The notes under the pieces were generated by a model. That model ran no database searches. It was not told where the DNA came from and saw nothing but the letters and a program-made list of their open reading frames with translations. The position numbers were made by a program, and so were the translations under genes. This document shows, one piece after another, positions 22,801 to 32,902 of a stretch of DNA of 64,000 bases. This DNA is from Antedon mediterranea (lineage: Eukaryota > Echinodermata > Crinoidea > Comatulida > Antedonidae): NCBI RefSeq assembly GCF_964355755.1, contig NC_092676.1, forward strand, positions 7,360,288-7,424,287. The letters run 5' to 3'. The stretch's first letter is position 1; each line of letters opens with the position of its first letter.

Positions 22801-25800
22801 ATACAAAATGGAAAATCACACTAATATAGGATTTTCTACCATTTAGTGAAGAGATTTGAAGATTGTAACAGATAGTTTGTAGTACACCTAACAAGAATTA
22901 TTTTCAATGTGCAAAATAACTCTAGTATTTGTTTGTATTTAGGTGTGTCTTGAGGGTGAGATCTCCAAGGCAACCATTATGAACAGCCTGTCTAAAGGCA
23001 AGAGAGCCTCTGGTGACTTGATTCCATGGACGATATCTCAACAGTTTCAAGATAACGAGTTTGCTAGCCTGTCAGGAGCAAGGGTTATCAGGATTGCTAC
23101 TCATCCAGATTACCAAGGAGTAAGGCTCTGTCTACACTATCAAACTAATTTGACATAAAAGTGTGATATGCCCAACTTTGATAGTGATATGACATCACAT
23201 TTTGTTGTCACATAAAATTTGGTAGTGTAAACAGAGCTTAAGGAAAACAATTACTTTTTTTTTTTTTAAATAAAAACTTAAGCCACTGTCGAGTGGGCAG
23301 ATGAGAGAGTGCCTTAAAGTGTCTGCACTGACATGACATGATGCTTAGGGGAGAAACATGTAGTTGAAAAGTGTAACATCTGAGTCCACAGCACCATGAG
23401 CAATGATCCAATCGCTATACAAGAACTTGTATATAATTAGTATGTAATCATTAAATCGTTGTTTGTGTGGAAGGAAGGCTATACTCGATAGTAGTGGCAG
23501 AGACCTAAAGTTGAATGCCAAAGAAATGTTACTATTGTTTACTGTTTCTTAATTGCATTAAACAATTTTATGCTTAATTTTCAGATGGGCTACGGTCGAA
23601 GGTCATTGACCTTGCTGCAGCAATACTATGAAGGAAAGTTCCCTAGTTTGAACGAGGCAACAGAAAATGTGAAAGATATTCGCACTGTAGAAAATGAGGT
23701 ACGAGCATTTAAATTAATGCAAATTTAAAATAATGCAAATTTAAATTTATGCAAATTTAAGATGCAAATAAAAATAATTGCAATATGTCTTCGATTTTGT
23801 TCCATCGAACATCATACAAACAGAATATTATATTTTTGAGATTTGTTTTCTTTTTATGTTGCAGGCTGTTGATTTGCTTGAAGAAGTTATTGCCCCAAGG
23901 AAGACTTTACCTCCTCTGTTGTCCAAGTTAAATGAGAGGCCAGCTGAGCAGCTGGACTACCTTGGTGTCTCGTTTGGGCTCACGGCAGACTTGCTTAGGT
24001 ACTGCTCTTCATTGCTATGCTTGTTGTGCCATATATTGAAGCATAACTACCCAAATTTACTGTTATATATTTATATTCATTATATAATTTAATAATCTAT
24101 TTAATAAGAACTATTAAGAACTAAAGAAATGTTTTCTATGATAGATTCTGGAAACGATCTGGCTTTGCCCCAGTTTATTTGCGACAAACACAAGTAAGTC
24201 ATATGCCATACTCCGTATTTATTCGAATTAACGCCCTGCTTTGAATAAACACATAGACATAGCTTTATTCATCCTTAAATTTGGAAATTACAGTGTTATT
24301 AGCTTTCTCTCTCCATAAATATAAAAACAGAATTAAATAAAGACAAAAGAACGGACACATCTTCTATTGAAAAGGCCAATACCTCTTGGAATGAAAGAGT
24401 TGGGATATCGGTTCGTGTTAGCCGTCGGTACCCGCAGTCTACCGCTGCGTTGTACTATGCAACTGCTAATAGTCGAATGCAATGAGTGACTTTCGTCAGA
24501 CGTTGCGTCATCGAACTTACCAGCTTATCGTTCTTGGTAGACCGAGTGCACCGACTGCAGTTCTGTACCCCTCTAGAACAAACGCCACAGGGCCTTTATT
24601 TGTTTCCTCGAATAAACGTCCCGCCACATGCAAATATTATATTACACATTTCTATTTGTAGTAGAATTCATTGATTGACATGTTCTACAATTTACCAAGC
24701 ATTTTGATACAATTTTTACTGTATTTTATCACTTCTTGATATAAATTATGTTGTTGTATTTTTTTTATATCTAGGGGTATTTATTTGATTGTACATGTTA
24801 CCATATTACACCCAAAAAAATAAACGAATAAAGGCCCCTAAAAACCCTCCTGAACAATAAAAGTAAATAAATATGGTATTGAAGCATAACTAGCCACAAT
24901 ATTTTCAAACTGGATACTCAAAGAATTCTCAATCAAGGAAAATATTGTTTTTATTAAATTCTCAATTTTGTTCTTAGAATGAATTAACTGGTGAGCATTC
25001 TTGCATTATGCTGAAGATGTTGAGTGGTGAAACAGAGAACAATGATGACTCGTGGCTTATGGCATTTTACAAAGGTGAGGATGTTTCTCTTAAGCATAAG
25101 ACAGAAGAAGTATGCTTAATGGGCAGAATTTCTTTGCAGTGTGAACACACTATAGTAAGGGGACGCCGCTATAATAAGGGGACGCCGCTGTGATGAGGGG
25201 ACGCCGCTGTGATGAGGGGACGCCGCTGTGATGAGGGGACGCCGCTGTGATGAGGGGACGCCGCTGTGATGAGGGGACGCCGCTGTGATGAGGGGACGCC
25301 GCTGTGATGAGGGGACGCCGCTGTGATGAGGGGACGCCGCTGTGATGAGGGGACGCCGCTGTGATGAGGGGACGCCGCTGTGATGAGGGGACGCCGCTGT
25401 GATGAGGGGACGCCGCTGTGATGAGGGGACGCCGCTGTGATGAGGGGACGCCGCTGTGATGAGGGGACGCCGCTGTGATGAGGGGACGCCGCTGTGATGA
25501 GGGGACGCCGCTGTGATGAGGGGACGCCGCTGTGATGAGGGGACGCCGCTGTGATGAGGGGACGCCGCTGTGATGAGGGGACGCCGCTGTGATGAGGGGA
25601 CGCCGCTGTGATGAGGGGACGCCGCTGTGATGAGGGGACGCCGCTGTGATGAGGGGACGCCGCTGTGATGAGGGGACGCCGCTGTGATGAGGGGACGCCG
25701 CTGTGATGAGGGGACGCCGCTGTGATGAGGGGACGCCGCTGTGATGAGGGGACGCCGCTGTGATGAGGGGACGCCGCTGTGATGAGGGGACGCCGCTGTG

Positions 25801-28800
25801 ATGAGGGGACGCCGCTGTGATGAGGGGACGCCGCTGTGATGAGGGGACGCCGCTGTGATGAGGGGACGCCGCTGTGATGAGGGGACGCCGCTGTGATGAG
25901 GGGACGCCGCTGTGATGAGGGGACGCCGCTGTGATGAGGGGACGCCGCTGTGATATGGGGACGCCGCTGTGATATGGGGACGCCGCTGTGTTAAGGGGAC
26001 ACCGCTGTGTTAAGGGGACACCGCTTTTTGTGAAACAAAGGGTTTTGATACGGCCAACCTCTATTTAGGAGACACCCATATTAAGGGGGCACCGCTATTA
26101 AGAGGACACCACTATTTGTGAATATCCTATTCGTGAAACTAAAGGTTTTAATACTATGGCCAACCTCTATTTGTGAAGCAAGCAAGAGGAATGACAACAC
26201 ATTCAGCCCCAATTTATAACTCCTATACAATGCAACCCCTATAAAGCACACACCTTCAGAACCCAGCAAAGTGTCCCCTTAATAAATAGATGTTCTACTA
26301 CTATATATGCATTGTTATAAATAAACTATACTTGCATATTACAAAAATTGATTATAATAACTTTACCTTAACTATTTGTTTTATAGATTTTAGGCGGCGT
26401 TTCTTGTCATTGCTTTCATATCAGTTTAAGACATATCAGCCAGGGTTAGCCCTGAATGTACTCCATCACAAACAGTATAAGCCAAGTGTACAAGGTAGGT
26501 TGTATATACGTATGTTATGTTAAGTTTCATTTTGGCTTTTGAAATCTGTTTAAACCTACATTATATAATATAAATAGACCCAGTCCACTAGAGCTTGGTT
26601 TCCACTAGGGACGCAACGTAAGAAAATGCCCTTCTAATAATTGTGTTTCACCTCGAGTACTTGACTACGCGATGTAATATGTTTCTTCTGCGTTCTTGCG
26701 TTGTTGCCTGGAATAAAACTGATTTGACACGTGTTGCGTCGTTGCGTCCTAGTGGGAACCACGCTTTAGTTGTCTAACTTGCATAATAAATATAATATAA
26801 TTTAATTTTTTATTAGCATTAACAGCAAGGGAGTTGGAGATGCACTTCACTAAGTACGACCTGAACCGTCTTGACCTTTACACTCGTAACATGGTGGACT
26901 ACCATCTCATCATGGACATTCTACCAGGAGTGGCCAGACTTGTGTTTCTTAACAGGATGGACATGCATTTGTCCGCAGTACAATCGGTCAGTTTAATTAT
27001 TTTTATATGTTTTTTTTATAGTTAAGAAGGAATTTAGGAAGCTGAACATTTTTTAAATACATTAATTCTAGACTATTTATTTATTAAGATTTAATTTATT
27101 TTAATAAACATGCAAATATACACAATATTGTATTACAACAAATTTCTATTTGTAGTCGAATTTTTCTACTGTATTTTACCACTTCTTGGTATTAGTTGTG
27201 TTGTTTTTTTATATCTAGGGGTATTTATTTGAATATACATGTTACCTTATTAGACCCAAAAAAATAAATGCCCCCTAAAAGCCCTTGAATATATATGGCA
27301 TATTAAAAGTTTATTATGTTTTTTTTTCCTAGGCCATACTCCTTGGAATGGGTCTACAACACAAAACAGTCGATGACCTTCAGAAAGAATTGGATTTGCC
27401 TAGTTCACAAATCCTAGGTCTGTTCATCCGTATTATGAAGAAGATAGTGCAACACCTCAATGGCATCCAGGAGAAGGCAGTGGAGGAAAATATGGCTGAG
27501 GCAAAGGAAGTGATCATGGAGCCTACCAGACAAACAATGGACGAAGAAATGGCAAGTGAACATGATTTGATCATTATTTTTAAATTTTATGCGCCTTCTT
27601 TGTTTTTATTTTATTCCAGTTCACTCACTCAGCACTACAGTCTGCTTCATAGTCTCTATTTTGTCCACGTACTCTCACTTGCACTGATGAAGGGCTAGTG
27701 TTGCCCAAAAGCTCTACTAATATTTCTTGCTGTTTTACTTTACTGTTTTGATTAGCTTTTTGCTTATATTATTTTGTATCTCCATTTAGATACAGCAATT
27801 GATACCCACAGCATTGTCATTTTTTCATTCATTTGCCTTTGGATTTATATCATATTATATCTTTGAATGTATTATTACTTTATTAAACAAAATGTATGCA
27901 GTGCGAATTGAACTGTTTTTATAAGCTTTTAAGTTTTAAGAAATTAATGATGTGCGAGAGTAGTATTGTATGCAAACGAATAAATGTTTTTCAATGAAAA
28001 AATTCCTCACTGATTCAAAGAAATACAAAGCATATTATTATACCTGCTGAATCCAGAGTAAACTATTATATTATCTGCCACTCCTATCTTGAATCAAACA
28101 TCAAAAACTAGACCATTACAAAATTAGGAGCTCTGATTTTGGCTTTGGGATCAGAGCAGTTAAGTACACAGCATGTAGTACTATATATGCTACAACCGTG
28201 TTTACACCTCACTTTACTAGTGTTTTTATCCACCATGAAAGCCTCCAAACAATATTGTATTTACTGATTAGACTTTAGTATGAGTCTGGATCGCTTTATT
28301 AGCGACTTCTGTCTAAAGCTCTGTCTACACTTTCAAACTTTATGTAACAAAAAAAATGTGGTGACCGTGTGCCCATATATGGACATGATGACATCATATC
28401 ACTACCACATTTGTGCATACCATACCACAAACTAGTTTGACAGTGTAGACAGAGTTTAAGACAGTGCAATAGTTTACTTTTTTTTGAATTAGGAAGTCAG
28501 ACCATTTAGATTGCTTCCTAAAAACTTATATGAATTATGGAACACAGTTGTTCCTTATCACCACATTCTATTGTAAGGTTAAAGGTCATACATTTCATGT
28601 TGTGTTCTAGTTTGTGGATTCAGTGAAGCGTAACATGCTATATAGAAGTAGTGAATGTTATTCTATCGATTTAGATCATCTTGTTTGATGATAATATATT
28701 TGTGTAAAGCATGTGTTTTAATAATATTTTGGTTTCATTTTAAATGTATTTCATTTGATATACTGTACCTCTCTTTTTTGTTTGAATAAGGAACTAGGAG

Positions 28801-31800
28801 TTAGTACCTACGTTCAGACACACCAATACTATTGTATCTTAGAGGTTATTAAAACTGGTTTTTTTTAACATTCCTAAATTTCATGAGAAGAATAGACTCC
28901 TAAAGACCTGTTTATACTAAGAAGTTAATAAACAATGATACAAAAATAAATAAAATTATTTATTCTGTAATTTAATTGATTTTCAGTATTGTGCATCCAT
29001 TAAACATACATAAGTCATGGGTAATGAACTATACAGTTGTCAACATTTTACTATCTCATTTTGGGTTTTTCCCATCTCATTAATATTCATGCTTTTATGA
29101 TCACATGTTCCATCAATCATAATTTTTGTTTTTTTAACTCTTTTTGGCTCCCAATTAAAAAAAAGATTCATACATATGTTAAATTTAACAATAGGAATTA
29201 AATGTTTGCATTGTGTTTTGTGTTTGTGATTGAATAGGCAGTATAACATTTAGTTTATAGCAGTTGGTAATTATGATGTGTACTTATAGCAATCTGTGTG
29301 TTATACTTTGATTGGGTGGGCTTTATGGAAACGCCAGTTTATTTAATTTGGCTATTAATGATTATCACACATGCACTACAAAAATACAAAAAAAAAAAAA
29401 AACATCGAAAAAACCAAAAAAAAAAGAAAAAACTCACATAAAATACAAAAAAAAAAAAAAGTTTAGAAAAAACCAAAAAAAAAAAAATAGTGTAATGTGT
29501 TTGCTTCAGTTTATTTCAGTTAATTTCATTACATTACCTGGGCGAGTGATTATCGTACCTTTCAATGGCCTTTCCATATAGACTGCTTTTTTAGGTAGGA
29601 ATTGTCTTCCCCATTCTTCACATGAAAATCAGTGTTATTTCATCCAAATGTTACTATTTTCTCAGCACTTTAAACTAATATAATTTCTAGTGTTCTGCAA
29701 GCATTTCGTTCACTATTAAAATCGCTTTTTAATTAAATAAATGACTGGCCCACTTAAGACACACCCGGCCCACAACAGGAATAAATGGCACAAAATAGTA
29801 GAATGTGCTATGTCTAACAGCCATGAAGCGTATTGACATAAATATCGATATCGGTAACAATTTCAGTATTAATTCATTCACCATTTTAAAAAATGCGTGT
29901 GTGAAAATAATAATTGTAATAATTCGGGAGGTCAAACTGTGTTACAACTTTTAACAATGTGAAAAGGGTATAAGTCTTGAATTATTATTATCATTGTTTA
30001 AATAAATAAACTTGAAAAGTTTATTTATTGTTATGCCGTACCTACCAGTAACTACTATATTAACAAAATCTTACTTATTATAATTCTTAGAATATAGAAT
30101 TATTTATTCTGTAATTTAATTGATTTTCAGTAGGCCTATTGTACATCCATTAAACATACATAAGTCATGGGTAACTGAACTATACAGTTGTCAACGTTAC
30201 TATCTCATTTTGGGTTTTTCCCATCTCATCAATATTCATGCTTTTATGATCACATGTTCCATTCATAGAAATAATCATAAAATGTTGTTTTTTAACTATT
30301 TTTAGCTCCCAATGTTAAAAGCAAATGCATACATTTGTTAAAGTTAACAATAGGAATGAAATGTTTACATTGTGTTTTGTGTTTGTGATTGAATAGGCAG
30401 CATAACATTTAGTTTATAGCAGTTGGTATTTATGATGTGTACTTATAGTAATCCGCCAGTTCTATTTTGATTGGGTGGGCTTTATGGAAGCGCCAGTTTT
30501 ATATTGTTGATTAGTTTAGCGCTACCAAAAATCCAAAAAAAATGCATATATATCAAAACCACATAAAATTACAAAAAAAGGAAAAATATTACAAAAAGCA
30601 AAAAAAAATAAATAAAAAGGTAGTTTCTTTTCAGGGCGAGTGATTATCGCACCTGGCTTTGGCCTTTCCATATAGACTGCTTTTTTAAAGAAGAAAATCT
30701 CTCACCACACACTAACCTTACCAATTCGTTATCCACCTGAAAGTGTATTTTAACCAATTATTACACTATTTTCTCAGAACTTTTTTAAAGGAATACTCAT
30801 AAATATTATCAGAAAATTCACCAAAAGTAAAGTTAAACTTATAATAATAATAATAATAATAACTGGTACTTGATATAGCGCATTATGCTGAAAGCCTCAA
30901 TGATGGTCTTAGTGTTGTAAATAAGTAACTGAATAGTCCCTTCAGTGGATTAAAGCACTACACAACCAATTTATTTATTTATTCAGGTGACGCTGGCAAA
31001 ATTTGCTAAATTATTTTTAGAAAACTATCCACCTTATATTTTTGTATCCTTATTTCGATAAAAAAAATACATTTGCAGCCAAAGGCTGAATTGCTGCGTT
31101 TTGTACAATAAAATTACAATATTATTAAAATGCAATAGGTAACTTGAGTGTTTTTAATTTAAGGATCTTTCTACTTCATATGCTAGGTTTAATTGATATC
31201 TATAAAAATGTACACACCCATGCAAAGACAAGATTGATATTTGCATATAATTTAAGCATATAATCAATATCACAATTCTATCAAGAAGTTCTACTTAAGT
31301 TCAAATTGAAATTTATACTGTAATTTGTAATTAAATTGTTTTGTTTTTTTATTGTAGGAAGAGGCTGCTGTTGAGATTGAAAGTAAACATAAGAAGGAAC
31401 TTGAACAACTTAAATCATTGGATCTTAGCCAGTAAGTGAATGAATATATATATAGATGTATTTGTTTTGGCTTCTCTCATGCTTAAGCTCTGTCTAAACT
31501 ATCAAACTTTATGTGACAAAAAAAATGTGATGTGCCCATATATGGACATGATGATGTCATATCACTACCATATTTAATAATAATAATAATAATAAATGAA
31601 AACTTATATAGCGCCGGTATCCTCCACCCATGTGGCGCTCATGGCGCTTTGTGCATTAACAACGTGCGAGAACATCAGCGAATAGCGATGTCTTTAGGTT
31701 GGTCTTGAAACTGTTTAGACTAGTTGAGCATTTAACTGTTACTGGTAAGCTGTTCCATACACTTGCGGCCGCAACGTAAAAAGATCTCTGACCCCATTGA

Positions 31801-32902
31801 TTTTTCGCTCTACGCTCTTGAAGAAGGTTTTGTGACAATGATCGTAGGCCTCTGCGGGATGATTCGTAACGATCCACAAGGTCAGATAAATAAGCAGGAG
31901 CACTGTCATTTAGGATCTTAAATACAAACAACGCAAGTTTGTACTTAATACGTTGTTGAACAGGCAACCAATGCAAATCCATCAGAACAGGAGTTATGTG
32001 AGCGTTTGATTTTGTATAAGTTACAATTCTAGCTGCCATATTTTGCAAGCGCTGCAAACGTTGTATTTGGATATTTGGGCATATAACTACCATATTTGGG
32101 CATATAACTACCATGGGCACATCACACTAGTTAGTGTAGACAGAGCTTTACGGAAGTCAAACGTTGCTTAAATGACATTTTACAAATAGTAACAATTGTT
32201 TTGTAAAATTGCACGTCAGCAATCACAACGTATTGCGCCATCTTTCTATAACACATGCATTTTGTAAGCAAATTTTGGTTGGCTGCTTGGTATGCAGATG
32301 GCAGCCTTCAATCAGTAGTAACAGACAATTTGGTCTGTTTAAATGTCTGATTCATTGTATTATAATATAAATATACTTATACTTAATTGTGTGTTTTGTG
32401 ATAAAGCTATTGGCTGTACCTTTAACCAGAAATTATCAAGGTATGATTATTATTGTATCTTGGTAGTCTCTATAGGTATATTTATTGTTGAGTTTCTGAT
32501 GTAGCTATCAAGGTATAATATATTTTATCAACATTTCACAAGATAGCAGTATTGTATAAAGTTATATGTTTATTATATAATTCTAGATATGTTATCAAGG
32601 GGCAGGAAAATGAGTGGACGTCTGCTCTAAAATCCGGTACTAAAAAAAGTGTGATCAGCATTAAAAGGTAATTAACTGAATTTTCTTTAACTGTTTCACA
32701 ATTTAGATGATCACAATATTAATACTGTATATCCAAATTTTCCTGAAAAGAACCTAGGCCTGAAAGTTTTTAATTTATCTTCAATTCCAGTCCTGGTGAT
32801 GGAGACCAAAAGAAGAGAACAAAAAAGATGAGCATACCAGATAAAAATCCAAATGAAAAACCAAAGAAGATGAAACTTTCTAAAGCAGCAAAAGCACGAT
32901 GA
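13891..32902 (+). CDS. NAT10: NAT10, RNA cytidine acetyltransferase (complete)
   Basis: Twenty-four exons join in phase into 1023 aa (human 1025): 13891-13998, 14495-14586, 15223-15394, 16416-16600, 17338-17452, 17975-18082, 18242-18375, 18483-18576, 18962-19197, 19776-19903, 20745-20895, 21462-21558, 22574-22690, 22943-23119, 23585-23698, 23865-23998, 24145-24193, 24978-25074, 26387-26494, 26817-26986, 27333-27551, 31358-31431, 32587-32667, 32791-32902. NAT10/Kre33 makes N4-acetylcytidine in 18S rRNA and, with THUMPD1, in tRNA, using ATP and acetyl-CoA in the nucleolus. Visible: N-terminal VRKKIDNRIR; Walker A GRGKS with Lys290; Walker B VVIDEAA (Asp388-Glu389); GNAT acetyl-CoA loop HPDYQGMGYG (about 633-642); tRNA-binding NMVDYHLIMD; Lys-rich nucleolar-type tail. 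Introns 7 and 21 use GC donors and intron 11 is AT-AC. The start at 13891 is the first ATG and matches the family N-terminus. Confidence 0.98.
14643..14771. mobile_element. MITE family 1, copy A
   Basis: Terminal inverted repeats TAAGCTCTGTCTACACTATC and its inverse bracket a short AT-rich core with TGTGCCCATAT-type words. It lies in NAT10 intron 2. A partial extra end (AGTCTACACTATCAAAC) sits directly upstream at about 14621. Confidence 0.85.
14855..15022. mobile_element. MITE family 1, copy B
   Basis: This copy has a slightly diverged left end (AAGGCTCGGTCTACACTATC) and a right end TTTGATAGTGTAGACAAGGC, with the same internal GTGCCCAAA and CATCATGATG motifs. It lies in NAT10 intron 2, 84 bp after copy A. 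Confidence 0.85.
15840..16020. repeat. Purine-rich low-complexity tract and (AAT)n
   Basis: Poly-purine GGGAAAGGGAAG-type sequence passes into a long A run at about 15955-15974 and (AAT)n to about 16015, in NAT10 intron 3. No other signal was found. Confidence 0.8.
16623..16900. repeat. 26-bp C-rich minisatellite in NAT10 intron 4
   Basis: About eleven copies of a 26-bp unit containing CCTTCACACACGTCAACCCC start only about 23 bases after the exon 4 donor at 16601. The strand is nearly G-free. Any open frame here runs on from exon 4 into the intron and is not coding. Confidence 0.9.
16945..17165. repeat. Dispersed repeat shared with harmonin intron
   Basis: AACTCGTAACAGTCCTTTGA, TCTTATGTCTGGCT and later GCAGCCACAGAT, TTTGATCT and CAGCATC occur in the same order at 39848-40028. 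The two copies lie in NAT10 intron 4 and harmonin intron 3. Confidence 0.7.
17692..17876. mobile_element. MITE-like inverted repeat
   Basis: GGCCAATTTACATAGACGAG followed by TGGTAAC on the left is matched by GTTACCACTCGTCTCTGTAA on the right, about 185 bp overall, in NAT10 intron 5. No coding capacity. Confidence 0.75.
18376..18482 (+). other. GC-AG intron in NAT10 (intron 7)
   Basis: Phase requires exon 7 to end TTCGG and exon 8 to begin ATATTCC, giving FGYSNIF. The intron therefore starts GCAAGT and ends TATAG. The only nearby GT would shift the frame. GCAAGT is the best-fit form of a GC-type donor. Confidence 0.93.
19227..19413. mobile_element. MITE-like inverted repeat
   Basis: AAGGCCAACACAGACAGCAT on the left pairs with ATGCTATCTGAGTTGGCCTT on the right, about 187 bp overall, in NAT10 intron 9. 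Its end sequence begins like the element at 17692, but the interior differs. Confidence 0.75.
20118..20676. mobile_element. Non-autonomous TIR element
   Basis: AGCTGATTTTCCACTAAGTA, then AATTTGTTCGCACAAAT, on the left matches the inverse ATTTGCGTGAACAAATTGGT, then CTAGTGGAAAATCGGCT, on the right. The element is about 560 bp and lies in NAT10 intron 10, with no transposase frame. Confidence 0.75.
20896..21461 (+). other. AT-AC (U12-type) intron in NAT10 (intron 11)
   Basis: Exon 11 ends GATTT and exon 12 begins ATATTATGTGAATAG, giving CDLYYVNRD exactly as in the family. The intron thus begins ATATCCTTAA, the full U12 AT-type 5' consensus, and ends CCAC. A branch-site match TTTCTTAAC lies at 21444-21452, about 10 nt before the 3' end, which is the spacing expected for minor-spliceosome introns. 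Reading through gives a stop after two codons. An inverted repeat (ATGTTAGTGGTTGC / GCAACCACTAACAT) lies inside at about 21168-21231. Confidence 0.95.
21607..21957. mobile_element. MITE family 2, copy 1
   Basis: A diverged AAGATGT...TTTTCCCC end and GGACAATATATATTTAAA end bracket an interior with AATAGGCCATTTTGTAATTT and AACTATTATGTGACATTAA. The same interior occurs in opposite orientation at 22184-22536. It lies in NAT10 intron 12. Confidence 0.75.
21957..22080. mobile_element. MITE family 1, copy C
   Basis: AAGCTCTCTCTGCTCTATCA to ATAGTGTAGACAGAGTTAAG with the family core. It directly abuts the family 2 copy on its left, in NAT10 intron 12. Confidence 0.75.
22184..22536. mobile_element. 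MITE family 2, copy 2 (best preserved)
   Basis: TTTAAAGATGTATTGTCCCC at the left and GGGGGACAATACATCTTTAA at the right are clear terminal inverted repeats, about 350 bp overall. Copies of the same family lie at 21607, 40780, 51840 and, partially, 61340. Confidence 0.85.
23121..23241. mobile_element. MITE family 1, copy D, abutting a splice donor
   Basis: NAT10 exon 14 ends at 23119 and the intron reads G followed at once by TAAGGCTCTGTCTACACTAT, the left end of the element. The right end is ACAGAGCTTA at 23241. The G is host and the TA may be target duplication. Donor bases +4 to +6 therefore appear to come from the transposon. Confidence 0.85.
24230..24860. repeat. Repeat-rich intron segment (shared with 27150 and 43040)
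   Basis: The words TACTGTATTTTATCACTTCT, ATATCTAGGGGTATTTATTT and ACATGTTACC near 24715-24800 recur at about 27170-27260. A related stretch in opposite sense lies at about 43060-43280. It forms part of NAT10 intron 17. Confidence 0.6.
25157..25960. repeat. 19-bp GC-rich minisatellite, about 42 copies
   Basis: The unit GGGGACGCCGCTGTGATGA is nearly invariant across the core. The first units and the last few (25960-26035) drift to GGGGACACCGCTGTGTTAA. This shows the array grew from the dispersed GGGGACACC repeat that continues on its right side. It begins about 80 bp after the NAT10 exon 18 donor, in a GC-poor intron. Confidence 0.95.
26040..26290. repeat. Dispersed GGGGACACC/GTGTCCCC repeat
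   Basis: AGGAGACACCCATATTAAGG, CACCGCTATTAAGAGGACAC and GTGTCCCCTTAATAAATAG are characteristic words. Related stretches occur at 44930-45115, 52170-52200, 60975-61320 and 61975-62760. Confidence 0.7.
26588..26770. mobile_element. MITE-like inverted repeat
   Basis: AGCTTGGTTTCCACTAGGGA with CGCAACG on the left is matched by CGTTGCGTCCTAGTGGGAAC with CACGCTT on the right, about 180 bp, in NAT10 intron 19. A partial relative starts near 36797 in a harmonin intron. Confidence 0.75.
27600..27850 (+). repeat. Dispersed repeat containing CTGATGA
   Basis: GCACTGATGAAGGGCTAG, TTTTGTATCTCCATT, ATACCCACAGCATTGTCATT and TTTGCCTTTGGATTTATAT occur in the same order, reversed, at about 58185-58340. The family is unidentified. 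Confidence 0.65.
28314..28460. mobile_element. MITE family 1, copy E
   Basis: TAAAGCTCTGTCTACACTTT to TTGACAGTGTAGACAGAGTT with the family core (GTGCCCATATATGGACATGA). It lies in NAT10 intron 21. Confidence 0.85.
28950..30690. repeat. Pair of direct repeats of about 0.6 kb in NAT10 intron 21
   Basis: The block at about 28953-29592 (TTATTTATTCTGTAATTTAA, ATAAGTCATGGGTAA, TTTTATGATCACATGTTCC, GCCTTTCCATATAGACTGCT) recurs in the same order at about 30098-30687. A-rich tracts near 29390-29490 and 30530-30620 mark the same place in both. The rest is unremarkable. Confidence 0.85.
31484..32150. mobile_element. MITE family 1, copy F, split by a LINE
   Basis: The left end TAAGCTCTGTCTAAACTATC is at 31484 and the right end TAGTGTAGACAGAGCTTTA is at 32150. 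The middle is interrupted by the LINE fragment at 31576-32085. It lies in NAT10 intron 22. Confidence 0.8.
31576..32085 (-). mobile_element. 5'-truncated non-LTR retrotransposon (LINE) 3' end
   Basis: The minus-strand frame (31656-32120) begins in host MITE sequence, then reads RLQRLQNMAARIV, LHWLPVQQRIKYKLALFVFK, YLSDLV and VWNSLPVTVK. These are the standard C-terminal segment of CR1/L2/Jockey-like reverse transcriptases. A (TAA)n run at 31576-31595 is its 3' tail. ACTACCATATTT flanks both sides (31564-31575 and 32086-32097), consistent with a target duplication, although the host MITE can itself repeat this word. The reverse transcriptase core is absent, so the copy is dead. Confidence 0.85.

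Larger units (their letters stand above)
27552..31357 (+). other. GC-AG intron in NAT10 (intron 21, 3.8 kb)
   Basis: Exon 21 ends at ATG (MDEEM) and exon 22 begins GAAGAGGCTGC (EEAAVEIE). Only a donor GCAAGT at 27552 keeps phase; the next GT would shift the frame. The intron is the longest in the gene and carries several repeats. Confidence 0.9.

Noticed and set aside
30840-30990. Possible gene remnant near the (AAT)n tract
   Set aside because: Words such as GCGCATTATGCTGAAAGCC and the microsatellite suggest a SINE or LINE tail; no frame or homology supports a gene.
31656-32120. 154-codon minus-strand frame as a host gene
   Set aside because: It is the C-terminal piece of a LINE reverse transcriptase plus MITE sequence, with no upstream domain.
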